Below, piece after piece: positions 17,088 through 26,679 of a DNA stretch of 64,000 nucleotides. Position 1 is the first letter of the stretch; each line of letters begins with the position of its first letter. A model generated the notes under the pieces. It worked only from the letters and a program-made list of their open reading frames with translations, was not told the DNA's origin and made no database searches. Made by a program: the position numbers and the translations under genes. Where the stretch lies: NCBI RefSeq assembly GCF_003201355.1, contig NZ_QICL01000001.1:1-64000 (forward strand), read 5' to 3'. This stretch comes from Indolivaga alginatilytica (GTDB taxonomy: Bacteria; Bacteroidota; Bacteroidia; Bacteroidales; Dysgonomonadaceae).

Positions 17088-18596
17088 ATGAAAAATATTC
17101 TGAAATATATATTCATATTCTGCCTTGTTTTCGCAACAGGCAGCTGTAACGATATTCTGGATACAAATCCTATTGATGAAATCGGTGCAGGCGATTTCTA
17201 TAAAAATACGGAAGATATAAATCAATCTGTAACAGCCTGTTACAACGGTATGCAGATAACTCTTAAAAATGAATGGTATCTGACCGAATTACGTTCGGAC
17301 AATACACGCAGCTATGCCAATAATTCAACGGCTGTTACCAGTAAAAACGTCTATGCAATGGATATGTTCCGTGTAGAAACCACCCATCCTCTCAATAAAG
17401 AGTATTGGGAATCTGTTTATCACAATATTGCCAACTGCAATACGGTGCTTAAATATCTTGATGTAGTTTCCGATGCTACAACAAAAGATCAGTTTGAAGG
17501 AGAAGCCCTTTTTATCCGAGCTTATCACTACTTTAATTTAGTGCGACTGTATGGCCCTCTGTTTAAGGTTACAGAGAGAATCACTATCGATGAAGCCAAT
17601 AAAAGTGAAAGAAGTTCTGTTGAAGATATATATGCTTTGATCGAAAACGATTTAAAAACGGCTGTAAGCAAACTACCGGCAGGTTATCCCGACCTTCAAA
17701 AAGGGCGTGTTGATATTTGGGGAGCCAAAGCATTACTTGCCAAAGTATATTTAACCCTCAGCCGTTTTGATGAAGCTAAAGTGTTATTGGCTGAGGTGAA
17801 GGACAATAATAAAGGATACGGGCTCCTACCCTCGTATAAAGATATATTCAGCATTTCAAATGAAATGAATAAGGAAATACTTTTTACGGTAAGGTATAAA
17901 GCCGGCGGTTTAGGATTAGGTTCGCCATTTGCCAGCTCCTTTGCTCCTGCCAATAGTTTCGACTTTGTAATTACAGCAGGCGGCGATGGAAATAACTGCC
18001 CGACCGAAAGTTTACTAAACTCGTACGAAGCAAACGATTCAAGAAAGGATGTAACATTGGCTGCGACATGGGATAATGTGGGAAGTACGGTATATATTGC
18101 TTACCCTAAAAAATACCTGTCGCAGGTTGCAACCAAGTACGATGCAGAAAACGATTGGCCTATCCTTCGTTTTGCCGATGTTCTTTTGATGTTAGGAGAA
18201 GTTGAGAATGAATTAACGGGACCTTCTGCCGGACTTCCTTATCTTAATCAAATCAGAAACCGTGCAGGATTACCTTCATTAACAACGACTGAAATCCCAA
18301 ACAAACTATCGTTCAGAAATGCAATGGAGAAAGAAAGACGCGTGGAATTTGCTCTTGAAAACCAACGCTTCTTTGATCTTCAAAGAACCAATAAATTAGT
18401 TTCGGTGATGGAGAATCATTTCGAAACCGAAGAGTTCAGAAATGCCAATTCAGGAGCAATTATTGCTTATTATACCAATCCGTCGAACGAGTCGTATTTA
18501 CCGGATAGAAAACTACACTCTTGGCAATTGCTGTTACCTATTCCGTTTAGCGTAATATCTGTTGCTACTAATGCAAGTCAAAATCCCGGATATTAA
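17088..18596 (+). CDS. SusD-family surface glycan-binding lipoprotein
   Basis: This 502-residue SusD/RagB-type lipoprotein has a signal peptide with lipobox ending at C20 (FATGSC), followed by NDILDTNPID. TPR-like helices (about 50-240) include the FIRAYHYFNLVRLYG signature near 145, and the C-terminal half has IRNRAGLP and EKERRVEFALENQRFFDLQR blocks. It caps the SusC barrel on the cell surface and delivers alginate oligomers. The gene lies 11 bp after susC. A stem-loop after its stop may separate its expression from the downstream lyases. Confidence 0.93.
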   Translation: MKNILKYIFIFCLVFATGSCNDILDTNPIDEIGAGDFYKNTEDINQSVTACYNGMQITLKNEWYLTELRSDNTRSYANNSTAVTSKNVYAMDMFRVETTHPLNKEYWESVYHNIANCNTVLKYLDVVSDATTKDQFEGEALFIRAYHYFNLVRLYGPLFKVTERITIDEANKSERSSVEDIYALIENDLKTAVSKLPAGYPDLQKGRVDIWGAKALLAKVYLTLSRFDEAKVLLAEVKDNNKGYGLLPSYKDIFSISNEMNKEILFTVRYKAGGLGLGSPFASSFAPANSFDFVITAGGDGNNCPTESLLNSYEANDSRKDVTLAATWDNVGSTVYIAYPKKYLSQVATKYDAENDWPILRFADVLLMLGEVENELTGPSAGLPYLNQIRNRAGLPSLTTTEIPNKLSFRNAMEKERRVEFALENQRFFDLQRTNKLVSVMENHFETEEFRNANSGAIIAYYTNPSNESYLPDRKLHSWQLLLPIPFSVISVATNASQNPGY

Positions 18597-18622
18597 TCCT
18601 GCAGAATATTTATCGTTGCATT

Positions 18623-18657
18623 TTGCAGGTATAACAACTTACAAATTATACCTGCAA
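18623..18657 (+). other. stem-loop between susD and the first PL6 gene
   Basis: TTGCAGGTATAA (18623-18634) pairs perfectly with TTATACCTGCAA (18646-18657) around an 11-nt loop. There is no T-run afterwards, so it is not a standard terminator. It may stabilise the susCD part of the message or attenuate the lyase genes. Confidence 0.55.
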
Positions 18658-18684
18658 GAGCAACAAACAGGCTTAGACCTTAAC
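18643..18684 (-). repeat. dispersed repeat copy upstream of PL6
   Basis: Read on the minus strand this is TTAAGGTCTAAGCCTG followed by TTTGTTGCTCTTGCAGGTAT, matching the family consensus with several changes. It overlaps the right arm of the susD stem-loop. Confidence 0.5.
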
Positions 18685-18693
18685 TGAAAAAAC

Positions 18694-21081
18694 ATGAGAA
18701 AATTTATATATACACTATTGTTATCTTGCTTGATATTGCCATTAACGGCAAAAGATTACAAGGTTGCAACTACCGCCGAATTCAATTCTACGGTTAAGAC
18801 TCTTCAACCCGGCGACTGCATTATTCTGGCTAAAGGAATATGGAAAGATGCAGAGCTTGTATTCTTTGGAGAGGGAACAAAAGAACAACCGATCACGCTC
18901 CGGGTAGAAGAATCCGGAAAAACTACTCTGGAAGGATTATCTTCGTTAAAACTATACGGAAATTACCTTATAGTGGACGGACTTGTATTCGTGAATGGGT
19001 ATACTCCCAATGGAGATGTTATCGAATTTAGAAAAGGAACTGCTAAAACAGCCAATAACTCCATCGTGCGCAATTGTGTAATCGATCGTTATAATCAACC
19101 CAACAGGCTCGAACAAGATACATGGATAAGTCTTTGGGGACAAAACAATCAGGTCGTAAACTGCTATCTTGGAGGTAAAACCAATTTAGGGACAACCTTA
19201 ATAGTCTGGCCCAACGGCGAAGGACACAGTCAGAATTATCATCGTATTTACCGCAATTACTTTGCGGCTCGTCCTCGTCTGGGTTCTAATGGAGGAGAGA
19301 CTATGCGGATAGGCACAAGCCATTATTCGATGGAAAACTCAAATACAATCGTCGAGGGTAATTACTTTGAACATTGTAATGGAGAGGTAGAAGTATTATC
19401 CGTAAAATCGTGTGAAAACCGTATTATCAATAATACTTTCTTCGAATGCGAAGGTAGTGTAGTGCTGCGTCATGGTAATAGAAATGAAGTCTCGGGCAAT
19501 TATTTTCTGGGAAATCACAAACCAAGTACAGGTGGAGTTCGCGTCATTAACGAAGGACATAAGGTATTCAATAATTACTTTCATGCTTTGAAGGGAAAAG
19601 ATTTCAGAGGTCCGTTAGTTATTATGAACGGAGTACCCAATTCGGTACAAAACCGTTACCATCAGGTAAAAAATGTTGAAATATATTTCAATACATGGGT
19701 AGATTGCGAATTACCCTGGCAGCTATGTGTGGGTAGTGACGAAGAAAGAACAGCTATTCCGCTGACTACAAAAATTGCTCATAACATTGTCTATTGCCCC
19801 GAAGAAACCGAACTGATTAAAGCATTCGATAAAACTACCGGAATACAATTTGCAGATAATCTGCTTATTGGAAGTAAAGGCGTGGAAAAAGGAACAGGCT
19901 TTGTTCAAGGATCAGTCGAAAAAAGTAAAAGCGCTAATGAGCTTCCTCAGATTTCGAGCAATTTAAAAACAAACGACAATGTACCCTTCGTCACAACAGA
20001 TATAGACGGACGGTCTCGTGGAAACGAGAAAGCCATCGGGGCTATAGAAAATAAAGGCAAAGCAACTATCGAGATTGCATCCTCTAAAAACTGTGGTCCA
20101 TCGTGGTATACCCCGGCACCTGCACCCACTCCCAATGGTAAAATTATATCGGTGAAACCCGAAAAAGATGCACTTCTGGAAGCTGTCAAGACTTCAAAAC
20201 AGGGAGATATTATCGAATTAAAAGAAGGCGTATACTTCAACTCCAAGAAAATAGCAATACCTCATACATTAACGATCAGAGCTGCAAAGGATGCAAAAAG
20301 CAAGCCTGTTTTACAAGTCGACCCTGCGAATAATGCCTTGTCGGTATTGGAAGTTGGCAGCAACCTCAATTTAAATCTGAACGGTATCACCTTAGACGGA
20401 AACCTAAGCAACGGATCGGTAAAATATGCCATTGCTACCATAAAAGAAGGTATAGCTTCGTCCTATAATATGTATATCGACAATTGTGAGTTTGCCAACT
20501 TCAAAAATGAAGAAGGGGGAGCTATCTATAAAGCCTATAAAGGTTCTTTTGCCGATACATTGACGGTTACAAATTCAATATTCAGAGATTCATACCGTGG
20601 GTTTGCCTTAAATGACGAAAAGGAAGCACAAGGATTCTACAGCGCCGAATTTATGACTTTCGAGAACGTAGTATTCAAAAACATTCAACAATGGGCTATA
20701 GATTTCTTACGTGGAGGCAATGACGAATCTACACTTGGCGGACATCTGACAATCAATCACTGTGTATTCGATAATGTCAATAACAATGACGGTCAAACTA
20801 TAATCAAACAAACAGGATTGGTAACTATAAACATCACGAACAGCGTATTTTTCAATTCTCCGAAGGTTAAATATCCTGTACGTTTAGCAGGCAGACACAA
20901 CAAGATAAGTTTTAGTAATATCTATAATGCCGGAAAAACAAGCCTGACAAACGAAGCCACAGAAGGAGCGGGAATGATCTATACTGACCCTAAATTCAAA
21001 ACGGGTACTTATGTGCCCGAACCTAAATCGCCTCTTATAAATAAAGCTTCTGATAGTACCAATATCGGACTGAAGCATTAA
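18694..21081 (+). CDS. PL6 alginate lyase with extra C-terminal beta-helix domain
   Basis: This 795-residue secreted enzyme has a signal peptide at 1-19 and an N-terminal PL6 (chondroitinase B-like) parallel beta-helix at about 20-470. The expected catalytic pair is present: K238 in SVKSCENR and R259 in VVLRHGNR. Acidic Ca-site residues E231 and E233 precede it. A second right-handed beta-helix domain follows (about 475-795), as in two-domain PL6 enzymes such as AlyGC, where it aids dimerisation. PL6 enzymes cleave alginate, mostly at MG or G-rich bonds. A second PL6 gene follows after 13 bp. No lipobox, so periplasmic or released. Confidence 0.9.
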   Translation: MRKFIYTLLLSCLILPLTAKDYKVATTAEFNSTVKTLQPGDCIILAKGIWKDAELVFFGEGTKEQPITLRVEESGKTTLEGLSSLKLYGNYLIVDGLVFVNGYTPNGDVIEFRKGTAKTANNSIVRNCVIDRYNQPNRLEQDTWISLWGQNNQVVNCYLGGKTNLGTTLIVWPNGEGHSQNYHRIYRNYFAARPRLGSNGGETMRIGTSHYSMENSNTIVEGNYFEHCNGEVEVLSVKSCENRIINNTFFECEGSVVLRHGNRNEVSGNYFLGNHKPSTGGVRVINEGHKVFNNYFHALKGKDFRGPLVIMNGVPNSVQNRYHQVKNVEIYFNTWVDCELPWQLCVGSDEERTAIPLTTKIAHNIVYCPEETELIKAFDKTTGIQFADNLLIGSKGVEKGTGFVQGSVEKSKSANELPQISSNLKTNDNVPFVTTDIDGRSRGNEKAIGAIENKGKATIEIASSKNCGPSWYTPAPAPTPNGKIISVKPEKDALLEAVKTSKQGDIIELKEGVYFNSKKIAIPHTLTIRAAKDAKSKPVLQVDPANNALSVLEVGSNLNLNLNGITLDGNLSNGSVKYAIATIKEGIASSYNMYIDNCEFANFKNEEGGAIYKAYKGSFADTLTVTNSIFRDSYRGFALNDEKEAQGFYSAEFMTFENVVFKNIQQWAIDFLRGGNDESTLGGHLTINHCVFDNVNNNDGQTIIKQTGLVTINITNSVFFNSPKVKYPVRLAGRHNKISFSNIYNAGKTSLTNEATEGAGMIYTDPKFKTGTYVPEPKSPLINKASDSTNIGLKH

Positions 21082-21094
21082 AATTTATTCCAAT

Positions 21095-22594
21095 ATGAAA
21101 CAATCGAATAAATGGTTAGATGGGTTGACATCAATTGTTATTTGTTTCGCAATTTTTTTAGGTTGTCAAGGCAGCACAACGGAAGGGGAAATACCTTCTC
21201 CCTCCCCTGTGCCCGCTTTTACTGCTAAAAATTATATCGTTTCCAACATTGCCGAATATAACAGCAAAGTAAAATTGCTCACAGCAGGCGACACCATTAC
21301 TTTAGCTAAAGGTGTATGGAAAGATAGCAAGATCATTTTTTACGGTGAAGGAACAGCAGACAAACCGATAGTTCTCACAGTGGAAGAGTATGGAAAAACA
21401 ACAATCGAAGGATTATCTAATCTCCAAATACATGGGAATTACCTCATCATAGACGGATTGATTTTCACGAACGGACACTCTGCTACGGAGCAGCTTATCG
21501 AGTTCCGTAAAGGATCGTCTCTTACAGCTAATAACTCGATCTTGAAGAATTGCGTGATTGACAACTACAACAGACCTTTATCTACCGATAAGGATGCGTG
21601 GGTTAATTTATGGGGGCGTAACAACAAAGTAGAACATTGTTACTTCGGAACGAAAACCAACTTGGGAGTAACTCTCATTGTGTGGCCTAATGGTGACGGA
21701 CATAACAAAAACTATCACCACATCTCGAACAATTACTTTGCAGGTCGCCCTAATCTCGATGTAAACGGAGCCGAAACCATCCGTATCGGAACCAGTGATT
21801 ATTCGATGGAAATATCGGGAACTATCGTTGAATCCAACTATTTCGAATATTGTAACGGCGAAAGCGAACTTATATCCATCAAATCCTGTGAGAATCGTAT
21901 TATAGATAATACTTTCTTTGAATGCGAAGGCAGTGTTGTTTTACGTCATGGCAACAGAAACGAAATCTCGGGCAATTACTTTATCGGTAACCGTAAAGAA
22001 AATACAGGAGGAGTACGTGTCATAAATCAGGGACACAAGATATTCAACAATTATTTCTACGGATGCAGGGGTGAGACACACCGTGCCCCATTGAATATCA
22101 TGAAAGGCTTGGTCGATTCTCCCATCAACGGCTATCATCAGGTAAAAGACATAGAGATCTGTTTCAATACATGGGTAGATTGTGATACGCCGTGGCTGTT
22201 ATCTTTTGGAGTAAGAGAGCATCAGGATTTATTACCTGTGAATGTAAAAATAGCACACAACATCGTTTATAGTCCCAATGAATCCAATCTGATTGAGGCA
22301 TATGATAATATAGACGGTATCACTTTCGAAAATAATCTTTTAAAAGGAAAGAACGGTTTTGAGAAAGGTACGGGATTCATAGAAGGAAGCATTCAACAAG
22401 AATCAACTACCAATGGATATCCATTAGTTCTCACTGATATAAAGACGCCTGTGATCTCTTATATCTCTACTGATATTGAGGATCGAAAACGTATAGAACT
22501 CACCTCAATCGGAGCCTTCGACATGAATGGCTCCCGATCAACTAAAACACAGGCTGCAAGAAGTAATTCAGGTCCTGTTTGGTATAAAAAGTAA
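21095..22594 (+). CDS. PL6 alginate lyase, lipoprotein, single domain
   Basis: This 499-residue lipoprotein has a lipobox ending at C24 (FLGC) and a proline/serine-rich linker, then a PL6 beta-helix from about residue 45 to the end. The catalytic pair K263 (SIKSCENR) and R284 (VVLRHGNR) and the acidic pair E256/E258 are present. It is clearly a paralogue of the preceding gene's N-terminal domain but lacks the second helix domain. The lipid anchor suggests a surface position beside SusCD, where it could make the first cuts in alginate, leaving the 795-residue enzyme for oligomers. That division of labour is an inference. Confidence 0.92.
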   Translation: MKQSNKWLDGLTSIVICFAIFLGCQGSTTEGEIPSPSPVPAFTAKNYIVSNIAEYNSKVKLLTAGDTITLAKGVWKDSKIIFYGEGTADKPIVLTVEEYGKTTIEGLSNLQIHGNYLIIDGLIFTNGHSATEQLIEFRKGSSLTANNSILKNCVIDNYNRPLSTDKDAWVNLWGRNNKVEHCYFGTKTNLGVTLIVWPNGDGHNKNYHHISNNYFAGRPNLDVNGAETIRIGTSDYSMEISGTIVESNYFEYCNGESELISIKSCENRIIDNTFFECEGSVVLRHGNRNEISGNYFIGNRKENTGGVRVINQGHKIFNNYFYGCRGETHRAPLNIMKGLVDSPINGYHQVKDIEICFNTWVDCDTPWLLSFGVREHQDLLPVNVKIAHNIVYSPNESNLIEAYDNIDGITFENNLLKGKNGFEKGTGFIEGSIQQESTTNGYPLVLTDIKTPVISYISTDIEDRKRIELTSIGAFDMNGSRSTKTQAARSNSGPVWYKK

Positions 22595-22610
22595 TATAAA
22601 AGCAATAAAC

Positions 22611-24077
22611 ATGAAAAATACAAACATCTTTTTTAAAGCGGTTTATATATTAAGCTTCTTTTTGTTAGCATGCACGAGTTGCAACGAAAATCTGGTGGAA
22701 GATGCCACCAATACAAGTGCACCTAATATCACCGATTTTAGTCCAAAATCGGGTAAAGTAGGAACGGAAATTAAAATAACAGGCGAAAATCTGCTAAAAC
22801 TAGACACTATCTATATCGGAGGTGGAATGGCTACCGTAAAATATCTGATTAATTCCAGAGAAGCAGTTGCCACGGTTACTTCGACATCCAAAACAGGTAA
22901 ATTGAAAGTATCCGGAGTATATGGCGCTTTCGAAAGCAGCGATGTATTCACCGTAACTTATGTAGCTCCCGTAATAAATATGTCTACATTTCCTTCCGAA
23001 GGAAAAGCAAACGACAATGTTCTTATAGAAGGTACTGACATGGATGCTGTAATAGAGGTATATTTCGAAACCACAAAAGCAGAGATTATAACTCAAACTA
23101 CTACCGAACTGATTGTAAAAGTTCCGTACTTCGAAGAAAATAATGTGGATGTTTTCTTGTCTTACAATACCGAAAGCGGAGTTAAGAAAACAGGGACTAC
23201 AGGAAAACCATTCTCTCTTGATAAGCCTCAACCCACTGTTGAATCTTACGATAAAAGTGCAGAAGTCGGAGAAACTATTATCATCAAAGGAACTAATCTT
23301 AGTCTGGTAGATAAGGTTATGTTTGATAAGAAAGAAGCCACTATATCACTAAAAGAAGATAAATCAATCAGCGTAATAGTTCCATCGGGTTATACTGCGA
23401 CAAGTAAGGCAGTACTTAAGTTAATCTATTATGTAGATCGTGAATTGATTGTAACTTCTGATTTTCAGGTTATCGTACCACAGATCAACTATTGGCCTGA
23501 TGTTACCCTTTTTGCCAATGATGTAACTACGACCGACAATTTCTTTAATGCCATGAGTGGTAAAATCTATAATCCGTGTAACTATTCGGGCAATGCAAAG
23601 AATGTTTATTTCTACCTGACTATAACAAGCACGAGCTTAGCATTTAATAACCCTCGTAACGGAATCAATCAGATAAAAAACTTCAAATGCGAAAATGTAG
23701 CACTTCCTTCCGATACCGTAGGAACATTAAATGTGAAGTTCCGACGTATGGATCCAACTAATAGTGCAGACAATATTTTTATAGAAAAAGTAAAAAACAA
23801 AACTCTTACTTCTATATCACAAGCCGAGCTTGAGGAAGCCGGAGTTATAAAAGCCGGAACAAGCAGCTTCCGCCATAATGGAGTGCCGGGTGATCCAAAC
23901 AATATGTATTCAGTAGGAGATATAATTTTATTTCAACATTATAATACTACCAATCTGACAAATACAACTGCCCCCATTATCGGCACGGGATTCTTAGAAG
24001 TTGTGAAAATAACATCAAAAGATCCCAAGACAGATAAAACATCATCAGTGACATTTAATTGTTACTTCCAGAAGTAA
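22611..24077 (+). CDS. surface glycan-binding lipoprotein with IPT/TIG repeats
   Basis: I use the ATG at 22611, just after the PL6 stop, rather than earlier in-frame starts inside the lyase gene. The 488-residue product starts with a signal peptide and lipobox (LLAC, C21). Three IPT/TIG-like immunoglobulin domains follow (about 38-112, 115-195 and 200-285; PNITDFSPKSGKVGTEIKI is typical), then a distinct C-terminal beta-rich domain (about 290-488). This is the architecture of surface glycan-binding proteins at the SusE/F position of many loci. It is the last gene of the plus arm, followed by a strong terminator. Confidence 0.85.
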   Translation: MKNTNIFFKAVYILSFFLLACTSCNENLVEDATNTSAPNITDFSPKSGKVGTEIKITGENLLKLDTIYIGGGMATVKYLINSREAVATVTSTSKTGKLKVSGVYGAFESSDVFTVTYVAPVINMSTFPSEGKANDNVLIEGTDMDAVIEVYFETTKAEIITQTTTELIVKVPYFEENNVDVFLSYNTESGVKKTGTTGKPFSLDKPQPTVESYDKSAEVGETIIIKGTNLSLVDKVMFDKKEATISLKEDKSISVIVPSGYTATSKAVLKLIYYVDRELIVTSDFQVIVPQINYWPDVTLFANDVTTTDNFFNAMSGKIYNPCNYSGNAKNVYFYLTITSTSLAFNNPRNGINQIKNFKCENVALPSDTVGTLNVKFRRMDPTNSADNIFIEKVKNKTLTSISQAELEEAGVIKAGTSSFRHNGVPGDPNNMYSVGDIILFQHYNTTNLTNTTAPIIGTGFLEVVKITSKDPKTDKTSSVTFNCYFQK

Positions 24078-24108
24078 GGTTTAAGATCTTAGTATTCACT
24101 AAAAATTC

Positions 24109-24148
24109 ATAAAGAAAGGCAGACTTTTAAAGGTCTGCCTTTCTTTAT
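24109..24148. terminator. strong hairpin between convergent transcription units
   Basis: ATAAAGAAAGGCAGAC (24109-24124) pairs perfectly over 16 bp with GTCTGCCTTTCTTTAT (24133-24148). The T-rich arm serves the plus strand. It lies between the end of the alginate plus arm and the convergent phosphoesterase gene and may serve both. Confidence 0.85.
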
Positions 24149-24192
24149 GATACTATACGAATTTATCGAACAGAAATTTTAGTTTTTCAAAA

Positions 24193-26679
24193 TCAAAACT
24201 TATCCACGGATGAAAAACCGTACACATTACCACCAAAATCTGTTACGAATAAAGTATTGCCCGATATAGCTACAGTGCTGAATACAGGTGCTCCCGTAGC
24301 ATGTTTCCATTCTACCTTTCCTGTATTTACGTTTACTCCATAAAGAATACCATCCGAAGCCCCGAAGAAAATAGTACTGCCTGCCAGCACAGGGCTGGTT
24401 TCTATTGTCGTTACCGGAAAACGTGTATAAGGAGCAGTATAAATAAGTGCAGGAAGTGTGGGTACATTCCATTTCTGTTCTAATGTTTCCCGATCCAAAG
24501 CAATCAGACCATTATCCACAGAACCAAAAACAATTAATTTATCGGTTACTAAAGGGGTAGATGTAACATCTACACTTACTTTCAGTTCTTTACGGCTCAC
24601 TATAGCACCCGTTTTCACATCCATGATAAACAACGATTCGCCGGATATGATGTAAAATAAACCACCATGAATGGCGGGTGAAGCCCCTCTGCTCGATAAA
24701 CCATAGCTTGTATGCTGCCAAAGCAGTTTCCCTGTCTTAGCATCATTACCGTACAAACCCCTCCATTGCGAGCCCGACACCACCACATCGCTTCCCAGAG
24801 TCGGAGTCGATGTAGTACCTTCGCCCTGCCCCCATCCGTTGTTTTTCCAGATTTCGTTTCCGTTTTCGGCATTATAGGCCGCAAAACCTTTCCCTGTACC
24901 TGCAAACACAGTTCCATTGTCGACAGTAAGACCATCTACCAGAGCAGGCAAACCATTTATTCCGAGTTTTTTCTCCCAGCTTAGTTTACCACTTTCAGCA
25001 TCAATTGCGTACAAATACCCTTCCGCATCTTGTGCGTAGATAGTCCCATTGCCGCAAGCAATCGAATTTTTCACAGAGTTGCGTGTATTGTATTTCCATA
25101 ACAATTTTCCTGTCACAGCATCAAGAGCATATACCCCACCCTCACCGCTTAGTTTCTCATCCACTGAACCTACATATACAGTATTATTATAAACTATTGG
25201 TGACGAAAAGAATAAATTAGCTTTAATATTAGTTATCCAGTTCAAATTAAGAGGTAAGCTCAATGTATCTGCAGAAATACCCATACGAGACGAATTATTT
25301 AATAATGTCAGCCAATCCTGATTTGTTTTAACTGAATGCTTCCCATCAGGTTGATAAATAAACGATTCCGAAGTTTTAGCAATCTCTCCGTTATTAAATA
25401 TAACTTTTGCCTCAACAAATACACGCCTGTTCTTAGCCGATGAAGGCAATTGTAATTCGCCCGACCAATTCCAGTCTGTATTCTGAGTAAGAGCAACATC
25501 ACCCGCTTGTTTTTTATCGTCTATTGTACAAGTATAAGATACACTTCGAGCCGGCGATACGGCACTGTATGTATTTACGGAAACAGGCACTTTCCCATTT
25601 GCATTTATAGAAGCCCTTTCATTTCCGATAGATGCTATCTGAATAGAATTATTTATATATGTATAACGTAACTGAGTTTTCACATCACCCTTTTTATCTA
25701 CCGATACTATCCGATATGCCGATGTAGAATGATCTATACCACCTTTATCCAGATTAGCGGTAGAGATAGCCAAAACATTGCCTTGTCTACGAACAAAATT
25801 GATATGCCAGTGCCCATATAACCAAGCCTTGAGGTTATGCTCATTCAAATCGACATACTCCGTATCATTTATTCCGAAAATAAACTTGTCATCATACGAT
25901 AACAAATCGTGATTAAATACAATTACAGGGGTATTCTTGTTAACATGAGCCAGATCGTTTTTCAACCAACGGTATACATCTTCTTTGGTATATCCGGGCT
26001 TATAGTCTCCTCCTGCCATAGGAGTTACTACATAGTGTACATTGCCTGCTTCGAACGAAAAATAGACAGGTCCGTAGATACTTTCGAATAATTCTTCTCC
26101 ATATTTACCTTTCACTAAATCGTGATTACCGATACTATAAAACACGGGACAATTCATATTGCTCGTATTCATTAAACCGATATGTGCTTTCAGACCATTT
26201 TCATAACAGATATCTCCCGTATGCATTATAAATGCTGTTTTTTCATCTGCCACATAATCACGTATATTGTTTGCCCAACGTTCCATATCCACCGAATTGT
26301 GTATCTCGGTATCTGCTATGTGAACAAAATTATGGCTGCCATCGGCATCTATTTTTCCGGTTAATACATCTAATCCGAAATCGTAACTTTTGTTTTTGTC
26401 CGAGATAGCCCTATAATGAGCATTATCCGTTTTGTATCCCGAAGGTGTAGTTATAAAGACGAAGCGTTCTTTTGCATGTCCCGGTAATTCGAATGTGCCG
26501 TCTACGGCTGTTACAACCACATTTAAACCATCTGAAACCATTACATTTTTAAGCAGTTTCTCACCTTTGTCGTAAACCCCGTTTTTATTGGCATCTACAT
26601 ACACTCTTCCTGTATGCACAGCAAAAGTGCTGACCAATGGTAAGACTGTAGAGATGAAGATTAAAATTAGTTTTTTCAT
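24193..26679 (-). CDS. secreted calcineurin-like phosphoesterase fused to a PQQ-like beta-propeller
   Basis: This is an 828-residue protein with a signal peptide (about 1-20). An N-terminal beta-sandwich of the MetallophosN type (about 22-105) precedes a metallophosphoesterase domain (about 115-335) with D123/H127 (DTEIH), GD 155-156, GNHD 184-187, H257 (FNHD) and GHWH 289-292, the complete two-metal set. A C-terminal calcineurin domain (about 340-450) follows, then a PQQ_2-type propeller (about 470-828) with repeated YALDAVTGKLLWK-like blades. It should hydrolyse phosphate mono- or diesters outside the cytoplasm. It lies downstream of a nuclease-like gene and SusC/D on the same strand. The substrate is unknown. 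Confidence 0.88.
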   Translation of the reverse strand: MKKLILIFISTVLPLVSTFAVHTGRVYVDANKNGVYDKGEKLLKNVMVSDGLNVVVTAVDGTFELPGHAKERFVFITTPSGYKTDNAHYRAISDKNKSYDFGLDVLTGKIDADGSHNFVHIADTEIHNSVDMERWANNIRDYVADEKTAFIMHTGDICYENGLKAHIGLMNTSNMNCPVFYSIGNHDLVKGKYGEELFESIYGPVYFSFEAGNVHYVVTPMAGGDYKPGYTKEDVYRWLKNDLAHVNKNTPVIVFNHDLLSYDDKFIFGINDTEYVDLNEHNLKAWLYGHWHINFVRRQGNVLAISTANLDKGGIDHSTSAYRIVSVDKKGDVKTQLRYTYINNSIQIASIGNERASINANGKVPVSVNTYSAVSPARSVSYTCTIDDKKQAGDVALTQNTDWNWSGELQLPSSAKNRRVFVEAKVIFNNGEIAKTSESFIYQPDGKHSVKTNQDWLTLLNNSSRMGISADTLSLPLNLNWITNIKANLFFSSPIVYNNTVYVGSVDEKLSGEGGVYALDAVTGKLLWKYNTRNSVKNSIACGNGTIYAQDAEGYLYAIDAESGKLSWEKKLGINGLPALVDGLTVDNGTVFAGTGKGFAAYNAENGNEIWKNNGWGQGEGTTSTPTLGSDVVVSGSQWRGLYGNDAKTGKLLWQHTSYGLSSRGASPAIHGGLFYIISGESLFIMDVKTGAIVSRKELKVSVDVTSTPLVTDKLIVFGSVDNGLIALDRETLEQKWNVPTLPALIYTAPYTRFPVTTIETSPVLAGSTIFFGASDGILYGVNVNTGKVEWKHATGAPVFSTVAISGNTLFVTDFGGNVYGFSSVDKF

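Noticed and set aside
22527-22610. Upstream start for the IPT-domain lipoprotein inside the PL6 gene
   Set aside because: It would overlap the lyase by 68 bp and displace the lipoprotein signal; the ATG at 22611 gives a proper lipobox.
24301-24984. Plus-strand frames opposite the propeller domain
   Set aside because: Antisense shadows produced by the repetitive blade sequence; no independent coding signal.
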